A program made the translations under genes and the position numbers. The notes beneath the pieces were generated by a model, which was given only the letters and a program-made list of their open reading frames with translations, was not told where the DNA came from and did no database searches. Positions 1 to 5,358 of a stretch of 8,267 nucleotides of DNA are shown here, piece by piece. Position 1 is the first letter of the stretch. Each line of letters starts with the position of its first letter. Origin of the DNA: an uncultured Cellulosilyticum sp. (lineage in GTDB: Bacteria; Bacillota; Clostridia; Lachnospirales; Cellulosilyticaceae); NCBI GenBank assembly GCA_934725855.1, contig CAKVCL010000060.1, forward strand, positions 1 to 8,267, given 5' to 3'.

Positions 1-5
1 CATAG

Positions 6-77
6 TATTTACAGAAATGAATGACTTGGTCACTTGTATTTATTGGAATTTATAAACTACTTTCTTGTAAAGTGGTG
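6..77. repeat. Left copy of 72-bp perfect terminal inverted repeat
   Basis: Read on the plus strand, this stretch is the exact reverse complement of the last 72 bases of the window, with no mismatch. Identity stops at 78 on the inside; on the outside only five bases (1-5) precede it. It lies upstream of the TerB/J-domain gene and shows no transposase, IS-end or tRNA character. It could be a true dispersed repeat or a fold-back artefact in which one end of the contig is a reversed copy of the other. Confidence 0.97.
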
Positions 78-93
78 GCTGTAATAGTATATG
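65..93 (+). promoter_or_regulatory. Possible promoter for the TerB/J-domain gene
   Basis: A TTGTAA box (65-70) and a TATATG box (88-93) are separated by 17 bp, each matching four of six sigma-A consensus bases. The -35 box lies inside the terminal inverted repeat and the -10 box outside it. A second weak -10-like TACAAT at 156-161 follows a perfect 12-bp palindrome (143-154) but lacks a good -35. Nothing else was recognised in the 198-bp leader before the gene. Confidence 0.3.
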
Positions 94-198
94 CAGGAAA
101 AAAGTATGAGGTTAAAAATAAATAAGGTGTTAATGATATCTACATATGCATATGCTACAATCAATCCACAATGAAAAATAAAAAATGAGGAGACCTAT

Positions 199-1119
199 AT
201 GTACTTATTAGATTTGATTGGAACCATATTGGGCTTTGGACTCAACTTATTTGTGGGAATATTAAAGCTTGCCATTGTAGCCATTATTGCATTGATGGCA
301 GTTTATAAAGGTTATAATCCATGGTTCTTTTCGATTGTTGCAATTGTTACTCCATGGCCAATGAGCCTATTTTTAATATTTATTATGAGTTATTTACCTA
401 AGAAATTCCCCAAATTTCCTAAGCCTATTAGAAACCACTCTGCTTTTGAAGGAAAAAATCCAGTGATTGCTTCTATTATGGCACTATCAGCTATGATCGC
501 TAAAGCAGATGGCAATGTTACAAAAGAAGAAATTCATTTTATTAAAGATTTTATTATGAGTCATTTTGGCATTCAAAGTCAAGAAGTTAATGATTATGCA
601 GACTGTTTTGATTTTGGGAAACGCCATCCAGAAGAATACGCAGTCTTTACAGAAATGATCTTTGGCTATTATCATACGAGAAGAGATTATGTGATGCTTC
701 TTGCTTATATGTTTGTAGGCATTGCCTTTCAAGAAGGAACGGATTCAAGTGCTAAAGAAGCCCAGACTAGAAAAATTGTACTTGCCTTAGGCTTATCTGA
801 ATATGAATACCAAGCCATCCGTATGGCTTATCTTGGTCAAAGTCAAGGCTATGAACAAAATTATGGTGGACAAGGTTATGGTAATAGTTATATGCCACCA
901 CAAGATTTAACGAAGAAATACTGTGAAGTACTAGGGGTAAGTGAAGAGGCCAGCCTATCAGAAATCAAAAGAGCTTATCGTAAACTGGTAAAAGAATATC
1001 ATCCGGACAAAATGGCATCAGAAAGTGTACCACCAGAATACATCGAATTTGCTAATAAAAAAATTAGAGAAATCAATGAAGCCTATGAATATCTAGAAAA
1101 AATTAAAGGCGCTAAGTAA
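199..1119 (+). CDS. Membrane-anchored TerB-like / J-domain (DjlA-type) co-chaperone
   Basis: A 306-aa protein with two hydrophobic, probably membrane-spanning segments at its N-terminus (about residues 10-36 and 43-64). A helical TerB-like domain follows (about 87-212, with the typical acidic 'AKADGNVTKEE' stretch), then a Gly/Gln/Tyr-rich linker (about 213-233) and a C-terminal J domain (about 238-303) with the HPD motif at residues 268-270. J domains stimulate the ATPase of DnaK-type Hsp70, so this is probably a membrane-tethered DnaK partner with its J domain in the cytoplasm; the client is unknown. The layout resembles DjlA (membrane segment, TerB, J domain) but with two membrane segments. 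The ATG has a GAGGAG site about 7 bp upstream. It lies outside the integrase-tRNA boundary and is taken as host chromosome. Domain calls are from motif recognition. Confidence 0.88.
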   Translation: MYLLDLIGTILGFGLNLFVGILKLAIVAIIALMAVYKGYNPWFFSIVAIVTPWPMSLFLIFIMSYLPKKFPKFPKPIRNHSAFEGKNPVIASIMALSAMIAKADGNVTKEEIHFIKDFIMSHFGIQSQEVNDYADCFDFGKRHPEEYAVFTEMIFGYYHTRRDYVMLLAYMFVGIAFQEGTDSSAKEAQTRKIVLALGLSEYEYQAIRMAYLGQSQGYEQNYGGQGYGNSYMPPQDLTKKYCEVLGVSEEASLSEIKRAYRKLVKEYHPDKMASESVPPEYIEFANKKIREINEAYEYLEKIKGAK

Positions 1120-1147
1120 TAAATGTGACAAAAAATAATAAAAAGTA

Positions 1148-1176
1148 TTGCAATTGGACGAATATTACGATATACT
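1148..1176 (+). promoter_or_regulatory. Promoter of tRNA-Glu
   Basis: TTGCAA (1148-1153), a 17-bp spacer and TATACT (1171-1176) form a good sigma-A-like promoter. Transcription would start near 1183, a few bases before the mature tRNA 5' end at 1190. The tRNA therefore appears to have its own promoter rather than depending on the upstream gene, after which no terminator is seen. Confidence 0.75.
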
Positions 1177-1189
1177 TATATTTGTTCAA

Positions 1190-1261
1190 GGCCCATTGGT
1201 CAAGCGGTCAAGACGTCACCCTCTCACGGTGAAATCATGGGTTCGATTCCCGTATGGGTCA
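1190..1261 (+). tRNA. tRNA-Glu, anticodon CTC
   Basis: A 72-nt cloverleaf is visible. The acceptor stem pairs 1190-1196 with 1254-1260 (one G-T pair) and the discriminator base is A1261. The anticodon stem pairs 1216-1220 with 1228-1232, and the 7-nt loop carries CTC at 1223-1225, which reads GAG (Glu). The T arm (1237-1253) has the canonical TTCGATT loop. CCA is not encoded. An integrase gene pointing towards its 3' end makes it the likely insertion target of the element. Confidence 0.95.
1237..1261. other. Proposed attachment (att) end at the tRNA-Glu 3' end
   Basis: Tyrosine integrases of islands and phages commonly recombine at the T-arm/3' end of a tRNA gene and rebuild it. Here the integrase gene ends about 125 bp downstream and tandem arm-like repeats lie between them. 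No second copy of this sequence occurs in the window, so the core cannot be delimited and the opposite att site must lie outside. This is an inference from position only. Confidence 0.4.
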
Positions 1262-1267
1262 TAAAAC

Positions 1268-1315
1268 AAAAGCGGTAAGCCTAGAGTATCAAAGGATACA
1301 AGGCTTACCGCTTTT
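1268..1315. terminator. Bidirectional intrinsic terminator
   Basis: A perfect 15-bp stem pairs 1268-1282 with 1301-1315. A-rich bases begin the stem and T-rich bases end it, so it can act on either strand. The 18-nt loop region itself folds into a small hairpin (1286-1290 with 1295-1299). It would stop the tRNA-Glu transcript from the left and the integrase operon from the right. Confidence 0.85.
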
Positions 1316-1325
1316 CTCGTTTTAG

Positions 1326-1365
1326 TGTGTAATAGGATGAAAATGTGTAGTAAGTGTGTAGTAAG
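1326..1365. repeat. Tandem 11-bp repeats, probable integrase arm-binding sites
   Basis: TGTGTAGTAAG occurs twice back to back (1344-1354 and 1355-1365), with a degenerate copy TGTGTAATAGG at 1326-1336. Short direct repeats between the att core and the int gene are what the N-terminal arm-binding domain of Tn916/lambda-type integrases recognises. No matching copies were seen at the right end of the window, consistent with the other att arm lying outside. Function is inferred from position and spacing. Confidence 0.55.
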
Positions 1366-1385
1366 AAAATAAAAAAAAATATAAG

Positions 1386-2584
1386 CTAGCTGAAAATGTC
1401 ATTTAAACATTGGACTTCTGTTGCTTTTTTCTCAGGAATAACATGAGTATAAATATTCATAGTTGTAGTGATATCTTTGTGTCCCATTAACGCTTGAACG
1501 GTTTTAACTGGGACATCCTTTTCAAATAACCTTGTTGCATAGGTATGCCTTAGTGAATGAAAGTTCCTATAAGGTATATTAGCTTTGGCCAAGGCTCTTT
1601 CATATGACCGAGTTAAATTACGAGTATCAATATAGTTACCCGTTTCGGTGGCAAATACTAAGTCGTTATCTTCATATATTTCCACATTCTTTTCTTTTTC
1701 CTTGTCTTGTCGCTCCTTATGGAGTTTTAGTTCATTTGTCACAGATGTAGGGATGGGAATAGTCCTAATACTAGATAGAGTTTTTGGTGTGTGTTCTACA
1801 ACGCTCCATGATCTGGTACCGTCACTTTTCACTTTAGCAATATTTGTGATTAATGCTAATAGTATTATTATCCAAGTCCACATCTTTCCACTTCAAGCCA
1901 ATTAATTCATCCAGTCGCAAGCCAGCTCCAAAGGCTAGTATAAATAAGGCTCTATTCCTATGTTTATCAAGTGAAGCAATAAAGGCCTTTTGTTCTTCAA
2001 GTGTAAAGTAATGTATTTCTTCTTCTGCTGCTTGCTGTGGCTTAGGTAAGGTTATCATGTCACAATAATTTCTTGTGATGATGCCTTCTTTAAGTGCCTT
2101 ATTAAGGCAGCTCTTTAAATGTTTATTGACTGTTTTTATTACATTTAAGCTGACACCTTGCTCCAATAAAGTGTTATAATGTTTTTGTAGGTCGTCGGCT
2201 CTTAGCTTAGATAGCTTTATTTTGCCGATTGTAGAGCCTTTAATATGATTCCTATATAAAACTATCATACTTAGTAAAAGTCGTGTCCTTGAGGTCATTT
2301 ACACGATAATTGAATAGCCATTTACGAAAGTATTCCTCAAGAGTGATTTTATCATCGCTACTGGTAAGACCACTATTCATTTGAGTTTTGTATTCAGCCA
2401 TCTTGTCAATGACCTCTTGCTTTTTATAGCTTGAAAACAGCTTTCTTAGTGGCTTGCCTTTATCATCATAGCCAATTACATAAGCACCCCTATAATAAGT
2501 TTTATTATTACGCTTTTCTGTCCATATTGTCCCCTCTCCATTTGCTTTGGAGCGGGGCTTTTTCTTTTTCTTCTCATCAGGCAT
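1386..2584 (-). pseudogene. int: Tyrosine recombinase/integrase, interrupted by two frameshifts
   Basis: Three overlapping reading frames (2584-2252, 2298-1834, 1883-1386) together make one integrase. Removing one base from the A-run at 2258-2261 and one from the T-run at 1843-1845 gives a continuous protein of about 398 aa, normal for Tn916/phage-type integrases. Its N-terminus is Lys-rich with an AP2-like arm-binding region, followed by a SAM-like core-binding domain. The catalytic domain keeps every expected residue: Arg in GAGLRLDE (about 223), Lys before the SSIRTIPIP strand (about 267), HxxR in HSLRHTYAT (about 342 and 345), His in MGHKD (about 368) and the nucleophile Tyr in NIYTHV (about 378). 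The start has AAGAAGGTGAG just upstream and follows the 106-aa gene by 12 bp. It would integrate and excise the element at the neighbouring tRNA. Both lesions are one-base gains in homopolymers, so sequencing error is as likely as real decay. Confidence 0.85.
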
Positions 2585-2592
2585 TTACTCAC
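2568..2592. repeat. 25-bp imperfect direct repeat, integrase-start copy
   Basis: This segment spans the integrase start codon and its upstream bases. It matches 3758-3782 at 22 of 25 positions, including an uninterrupted 11-base block over the start (CAGGCATTTA on the plus strand, with a matching base before it). It marks one edge of the four-gene cassette between repressor and integrase. Confidence 0.75.
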
Positions 2593-2596
2593 CTTC

Positions 2597-2917
2597 TTAA
2601 TTTTCTTTTCTATAATCTTTTAAATCAACGATATCGGCAGTATTTCTTATGACCGCTTTTTCTAAGTGAGAAATGTCCTCTTTAACTTCTTTTACACCCT
2701 GCATAATAACCTCATCAGATTGGAGAGATACGTCCCTTGCATCAAATAATGCTGCTATTTTAGGCTCAATTTGATGTTCTAGTACCATATCAATTTTATC
2801 CAGGCGTTTATTTATACTATTTATATCTTCCTTAGTTGCCATGTTATTTTTTATGTTATTAATTTCTTTATCAACTGATGATATTTTTTCTAATATTAAT
2901 TTTAATGTTTCTTCCAT
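2597..2917 (-). CDS. Small coiled-coil protein of unknown function
   Basis: A 106-aa protein with hydrophobic residues at heptad spacing through most of its length (about residues 3-50 and 70-100) and many Glu, Lys, Asp and Asn residues, so it is probably an extended coiled coil that oligomerises. There is no signal peptide, membrane segment or catalytic motif. The start has AAGGAG about 9 bp upstream. It lies 16 bp after the DUF2442 gene and 12 bp before integrase, so it is almost certainly co-transcribed with both. Short coiled-coil proteins of this kind are frequent in Clostridia mobile elements, with no assigned function that I know of. It may be a partner or regulator of the neighbouring DUF4160/DUF2442 products. 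Confidence 0.75.
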   Translation of the reverse strand: MEETLKLILEKISSVDKEINNIKNNMATKEDINSINKRLDKIDMVLEHQIEPKIAALFDARDVSLQSDEVIMQGVKEVKEDISHLEKAVIRNTADIVDLKDYRKEN

Positions 2918-2933
2918 TTTGCATTATCTCCTT

Positions 2934-3185
2934 TTATTCATTTACTTGTAGTGGTTTACTTAATTCATATAACTCATCAGGACAAATATCTTGACCATGT
3001 GCCCACTCTATAGAAAAACCGTTTGTAGTAACTGTATTAAAATATGCACTATCATTCAGCTCACTATACCAATTTCCTTTTATATACGGGGTAACGTCAA
3101 AAATCTTAATTTCTCCATTATCAAAGAAAATTTTTAAGTGATAATTTTTTAAAACTTCAACATTTGTTGCAGTAGGTCGTAACAT
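2934..3185 (-). CDS. DUF2442 domain protein
   Basis: An 83-aa protein that matches the DUF2442 pattern along its whole length: an N-terminal 'V..L..Y.L.I.FDNGEIKIFDV' strand region, a central aromatic 'YIKG.WYSELND..YF' segment, and a C-terminal 'I.WAHGQDICPDELYE' motif (about residues 59-74). DUF2442 proteins are small cytoplasmic proteins often encoded beside DUF4160 proteins. The pair has the size and arrangement of a toxin-antitoxin-like module, but I know of no proven activity. An AGGTGA site lies 7 bp upstream of the ATG. The gene starts 21 bp after the DUF4160 gene. No DNA-binding motif or membrane segment is seen. Confidence 0.85.
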   Translation of the reverse strand: MLRPTATNVEVLKNYHLKIFFDNGEIKIFDVTPYIKGNWYSELNDSAYFNTVTTNGFSIEWAHGQDICPDELYELSKPLQVNE

Positions 3186-3206
3186 ATTTCTATCACCTGC
3201 CTAATT

Positions 3207-3473
3207 TTATTTTAATGGCTCAATCTTAAAGTATTCATTACCCTCAGATAATAGTGTCCAGTTTGCTTTTAATTCATCTTCATGTATTGCAATCCAAGCG
3301 GATAATAATTTCATTTGTTTACTAGGGAAAGAGCCTTCTAATATTTCACCATCTATGGTGACAACTACTTCGTTACCTGAATAAATTGCATGAATATGTG
3401 GCTTGTGGTGCTTGCCACCTTTTTCACTTTGCATCCTGACAATAATTCCATAAAACATACTTAATGTTGGCAT
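3207..3473 (-). CDS. DUF4160 domain protein
   Basis: An 88-aa protein with the hallmarks of DUF4160: the opening 'MPTLSMFYGIIVRMQ', a central 'HHKPHIHAIYSG' histidine-rich motif (about residues 22-33), a 'GEILEGSFPSKQMKLLSAWI' segment and a C-terminal 'HEDELKANW' helix. The clustered histidines (HHKPHIH) could bind metal or form an active site, but no activity is established that I know of. The start (AAGGAG about 10 bp upstream) lies inside the 3' end of the preceding 94-aa gene, a 13-bp overlap, so translation of the two is probably coupled. DUF2442 follows directly. The motif match makes the family call secure; its role is open. Confidence 0.87.
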   Translation of the reverse strand: MPTLSMFYGIIVRMQSEKGGKHHKPHIHAIYSGNEVVVTIDGEILEGSFPSKQMKLLSAWIAIHEDELKANWTLLSEGNEYFKIEPLK

Positions 3474-3745
3474 TTGACCATCTCCTTTTTATTTTTAATT
3501 TCCCTTGCTATCTCCCAGGTTAGAGGGGCATTATCACGTGCATAACTTTCTAGTTCAAAGGCTTCATCCTCACTAAATCCCATTATCTTAGTAAAGTTGT
3601 AGGTTGGCAAGGTTAATTCTGCTATATCAAAGCCTTTACCGTTTGGGCGTTCGTAGTGCAGTTGTATTTGTTCAAGATAATTTGTTTCATAGATACTACT
3701 AAATGTTAAGACTATATTGTCCACGGTTGAATAATAGTTTTGCAT
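3461..3745 (-). CDS. Uncharacterised 94-aa protein upstream of DUF4160/DUF2442
   Basis: I do not recognise this family. The protein is soluble-looking, with an N-terminal region rich in aromatic and polar residues, a 'YERPNGKGFDIAELTLP' strand-like segment (about residues 31-47), then a helical C-terminal half ('FSEDEAFELESYARDNAPLTWEIAREIKN'). It has no signal peptide or membrane segment. The ATG has a GGGAG site 8 bp upstream and lies 33 bp after the repressor stop. Its 3' end overlaps the DUF4160 start by 13 bp, so the two are likely translationally coupled and functionally linked. It opens the four-gene cassette. Its leader carries a vestigial integrase start (3774-3772), which suggests the cassette was inserted here. 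Confidence 0.72.
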   Translation of the reverse strand: MQNYYSTVDNIVLTFSSIYETNYLEQIQLHYERPNGKGFDIAELTLPTYNFTKIMGFSEDEAFELESYARDNAPLTWEIAREIKNKKEMVKCQH

Positions 3746-3757
3746 GGTACTGCTCCC

Positions 3758-3782
3758 TTCTTTTCTTCAGGCATTTATTCAC
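3758..3782. repeat. 25-bp imperfect direct repeat with a vestigial integrase start
   Basis: On the minus strand this holds the repressor stop region followed by an ATG reading M-P-E-E-K-K, nearly the M-P-D-E-K-K that opens the real integrase. It matches 2568-2592 at 22 of 25 positions. After MPEEKK the frame runs about 14 more codons and stops inside the 94-aa gene, so this looks like a scar rather than a gene. Confidence 0.7.
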
Positions 3783-4468
3783 TTTCTTTTTGATTCTTTA
3801 TATTTCTTTATTAAGGGTTTTATACATACTGGGATGTCTTCATCATCCATATAACTACCATAATAACCACACAATATTAGTTCCATACTTTCATCTATTG
3901 ATTCTAACCCGTATTTATTTACAAATTGTACCATGTTTTCTATGCTGTCTTTAAATATCATCTTACGTGATAATTCAAATGTTTTCTTTAATTGATCTTC
4001 TAGTTGTGTAAGACTTTTTTCTAGTGGATGGCTGTAATAAGAGGATAAAGCCAGCTGCAGGAGATAAATGAAATGTGCTATTTGTTCAAGTGTATTATTA
4101 GCTAATCCCAAGCCTATAAAACTACGAACATCATCTAAAATTTTGTACACTGTATCATTAATAACTTCATTATCATTGGAAATTATGTCATTTAAGTATC
4201 CCATAAAATCTCTGATTTGCTCATTGATAGCTTCTTGATGTTTTGTTTCTTTTTTTCCTAATAAATAATCAACATCAACATTTAGGGCTAGAGATAATAA
4301 TGTAAGTGTATGACTATCTGGTTCTCTTCCACCCGTTTCATATCTTGCGATAGATGTACGTGAGATATTCCCGTCATATTCTTCCGCAATGATATCTGAT
4401 AATTGTTGCTGAGTTAGTTTCTTTTCCTCTCTACTTTTTTTTAAACGCTCGCTTAGTATTGAATTCAT
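3779..4468 (-). CDS. XRE-family transcriptional repressor (CI/Stl-like)
   Basis: A 229-aa protein with an N-terminal XRE helix-turn-helix (about residues 4-70: 'LSERLKKSREEKKLTQQQLSDI' then 'ISRTSIARYETGGREPDSHTL' and 'VDYLLGKKE'). The C-terminal helical region of about 155 aa has no recognisable S24 peptidase or Ser-Lys cleavage site. Control by RecA-type self-cleavage is therefore unlikely; a protein anti-repressor, as for SaPI Stl, fits better (inference). I chose the ATG at 4468 because GGAGG lies 8 bp upstream; the frame stays open further 5', but that extension runs through the promoter region. It is divergent from the Cro-like gene and heads the minus-strand run to integrase, so it probably represses the rightward operon and controls its own. 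Confidence 0.88.
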   Translation of the reverse strand: MNSILSERLKKSREEKKLTQQQLSDIIAEEYDGNISRTSIARYETGGREPDSHTLTLLSLALNVDVDYLLGKKETKHQEAINEQIRDFMGYLNDIISNDNEVINDTVYKILDDVRSFIGLGLANNTLEQIAHFIYLLQLALSSYYSHPLEKSLTQLEDQLKKTFELSRKMIFKDSIENMVQFVNKYGLESIDESMELILCGYYGSYMDDEDIPVCIKPLIKKYKESKRK

Positions 4469-4493
4469 TTGGTATTCCTCCTTCATATCTATC

Positions 4494-4522
4494 ATAATAA
4501 CACTAAATGTCTCAGAATGGAA
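4494..4522 (-). promoter_or_regulatory. Probable repressor promoter (extended -10)
   Basis: On the minus strand TGTTATTAT (4502-4494) is an extended -10 element (TG, one base, TATTAT). The -35 region, 17 bp away, is a weak TTCCAT (4522-4517). A weak -35 is normal with an extended -10. Operator O1 (4509-4523) covers the -35 and spacer, which would allow autoregulation. The start would lie near 4487, about 20 bp before the repressor ATG. Confidence 0.5.
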
Positions 4523-4583
4523 CAAAAAAATACTTGACGTACCATTAAGGAACATATAGAATGCAATTGTACCAAGCAGGAAC
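4509..4583. promoter_or_regulatory. Three operator-like repeats with exact 30-bp spacing
   Basis: Three 15-bp elements with half-sites five bases apart fit GT(A/C)(C/T)C-N5-GGAAC: O1 4509-4523, O2 4539-4553 and O3 4569-4583. O2 and O3 are near-palindromes (GTACC against GGAAC, four of five pairs); O1 is weaker (GTCTC). GGAACA begins at 4519, 4549 and 4579, a period of 30 bp, close to three helical turns. O1 lies on the repressor promoter, O2 between the -35 and -10 of the rightward promoter, and O3 around its +1. The repressor and/or the Cro-like protein are the obvious binders. Confidence 0.7.
4534..4562 (+). promoter_or_regulatory. Rightward (early operon) promoter
   Basis: TTGACG (4534-4539), a 17-bp spacer and TAGAAT (4557-4562) give a near-consensus sigma-A promoter, with transcription starting near 4569. 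It drives the Cro-like gene and probably the whole rightward operon through Pri-Rep. The ATG at 4561 falls inside the -10 box, which rules it out as the start of the Cro-like gene. O2 fills the spacer and O3 covers the start point. Confidence 0.82.
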
Positions 4584-4602
4584 AATTGGAAGAGGTGAGT
4601 TA

Positions 4603-4803
4603 ATGAAAATCAATGTAAAAAACTTAGACACTGCTATGGCAAATAATCTTTTTGATATTGCAGTATTAGCTGAAAGAAGCGAAGTTAGTCGAAACTCTAT
4701 TTCAAGGATTAAAAATGGGCGAACTACTGAAGTAAGAGCTTCCACGGTTGGTAAACTAGCGAAAGCACTAGGATGTAAAGTTGAAGATTTACTTCAAGAT
4801 TAA
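4603..4803 (+). CDS. Small XRE/Cro-like regulator (Str-like)
   Basis: A 66-aa protein that is essentially one XRE-type helix-turn-helix. The recognition region 'DIAVLAERSEVSRNSISRI' spans about residues 18-36, followed by 'STVGKLAKALGCKVEDLLQ', the usual final helices of this fold. I chose the ATG at 4603 because GAGGTGAG lies just upstream and the earlier in-frame ATG at 4561 falls in the promoter. It is the first gene after the rightward promoter and is divergent from the large XRE repressor, the classic CI/Cro (SaPI Stl/Str) arrangement. It likely binds the same three operators and favours the active state. No transmembrane segment or dimerisation extension is seen. Confidence 0.88.
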   Translation: MKINVKNLDTAMANNLFDIAVLAERSEVSRNSISRIKNGRTTEVRASTVGKLAKALGCKVEDLLQD

Positions 4804-4926
4804 TAGTTGCTTGCCATACAAGCAGCAATTCACGAAGTCGTGAAAATGTTCCAATTTATAACCAATGGACGGTTGGTAACCGTAGTTTAAAGTCGGGTTT
4901 AACGACTTTAGGAAGGAAGTGAACAA
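4804..4926 (+). promoter_or_regulatory. Structured leader between Cro-like gene and next gene
   Basis: This 123-bp gap is dense in inverted repeats: TGCTTG/CAAGCA (4808-4813 with 4819-4824), TTCACGA/TCGTGAA (4829-4835 with 4838-4844), ACCAA/TTGGT (4861-4865 with 4873-4877), CGGTT/AACCG (4870-4874 with 4878-4882) and TAAAGTCG/CGACTTTA (4888-4895 with 4903-4910). The third and fourth share bases and exclude each other. The last lies directly before a GGAAGGAAG ribosome site. It may be an RNA control element or a set of protein-binding sites. No T-run follows any stem, so a simple terminator is unlikely. Confidence 0.45.
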
Positions 4927-5094
4927 ATGACGAGAAATACACTTATTTGGAAAATAGTTAATGCTTTAAATGACAATGATACATTAGACATCAGAAACTT
5001 TGAAACATACGTCGAACAAGCTAACGCAATACATGACGTTATTCAAGAAGAGCTTGAAGGGTATGTGATTGTTGAAGGGAGCGTGATTGACTAA
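4927..5094 (+). CDS. Uncharacterised 55-aa acidic protein
   Basis: A short gene encoding 55 aa, beginning M-T-R-N-T-L-I-W-K-I and ending V-E-G-S-V-I-D. It is acidic, probably helical in the middle ('NFETYVEQANAIHDVIQEEL'), and has no membrane segment or known motif that I recognise. Support for its being real is a strong GGAAGGAAG site about 7 bp before the ATG, an uninterrupted frame, and a TAATG stop-start overlap with the excisionase-like gene, the sign of a translationally coupled operon. Small proteins of unknown function are usual between the Cro-like and Xis genes of such islands. A role in regulation or excision is a guess from position. Confidence 0.75.
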   Translation: MTRNTLIWKIVNALNDNDTLDIRNFETYVEQANAIHDVIQEELEGYVIVEGSVID

Positions 5095-5345
5095 TGAGTG
5101 AGGTAGTAGTATCAGAAGAAAAAGTAAAAGACCTTACCGAAAAGGTTCAAGAACATAGAAAGAGAATTGAAAGGCTTACTTTTACAGTGAGTGAAGCAGC
5201 TCAAGTTTTAGGTATAGGTACAAGTAAAATGAGCCAACTTACTAAGTCGAAAGATTTTCCCGTTATTAGAGTCGGCAGGCGTATTTTGATACCTATACAT
5301 AAATTTGAGGAATGGATTGACAACAATGTTGGTCAAGAATTTTAG
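5094..5345 (+). CDS. Excisionase-like HTH protein (HTH_17/MerR-type Xis)
   Basis: An 83-aa protein. Residues about 4-28 are charged and probably coiled coil ('EEKVKDLTEKVQEHRKRIER'). A winged HTH of the HTH_17/excisionase type follows (about 29-80): 'FTVSEAAQVLGIGTSKMSQL', then the wing 'FPVIRVGRRILIPIHKFEEWI'. Proteins of this fold include Xis/AlpA-type factors that bend att DNA and bias the integrase towards excision, and also simple DNA-binding regulators. The start codon overlaps the preceding stop (TAATG), so translation is coupled. It lies just before the primase-helicase gene, as xis does in SaPI-like islands. Xis function is inferred from fold and context. Confidence 0.78.
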   Translation: MSEVVVSEEKVKDLTEKVQEHRKRIERLTFTVSEAAQVLGIGTSKMSQLTKSKDFPVIRVGRRILIPIHKFEEWIDNNVGQEF

Positions 5346-5358
5346 GCAGGTGATTGAC

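Noticed and set aside
2..55. Open frame from the window edge ending in a TAA at 53-55, possible C-terminus of an upstream gene
   Set aside because: Only 17 codons, with no start in view or recognisable motif, and it lies almost wholly inside the 72-bp repeat whose origin is uncertain.
6..77. Insertion-sequence terminal repeat
   Set aside because: No transposase gene lies between or beside the copies and no flanking target duplication is seen; the enclosed DNA is host plus island.
1386..2584. Three separate genes in the integrase region
   Set aside because: The pieces are consecutive parts of a single integrase and each lacks domains the others supply; the second and third have no proper start sites.
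4469..4585. N-terminal 39-residue extension of the repressor
   Set aside because: It would be encoded across both promoters and the operators; the ATG at 4468 has a perfect GGAGG at proper distance and begins directly before the HTH.
4561..4602. Earlier ATG for the Cro-like gene
   Set aside because: It falls inside the -10 box of the promoter, so it would not be on the transcript.
5305..5358. Upstream ATG extension of the primase-helicase gene
   Set aside because: It overlaps the Xis-like gene in another frame and lacks a convincing ribosome site; the TTG at 5359 has AGGTGA 5 bp upstream and starts where family-like sequence begins.
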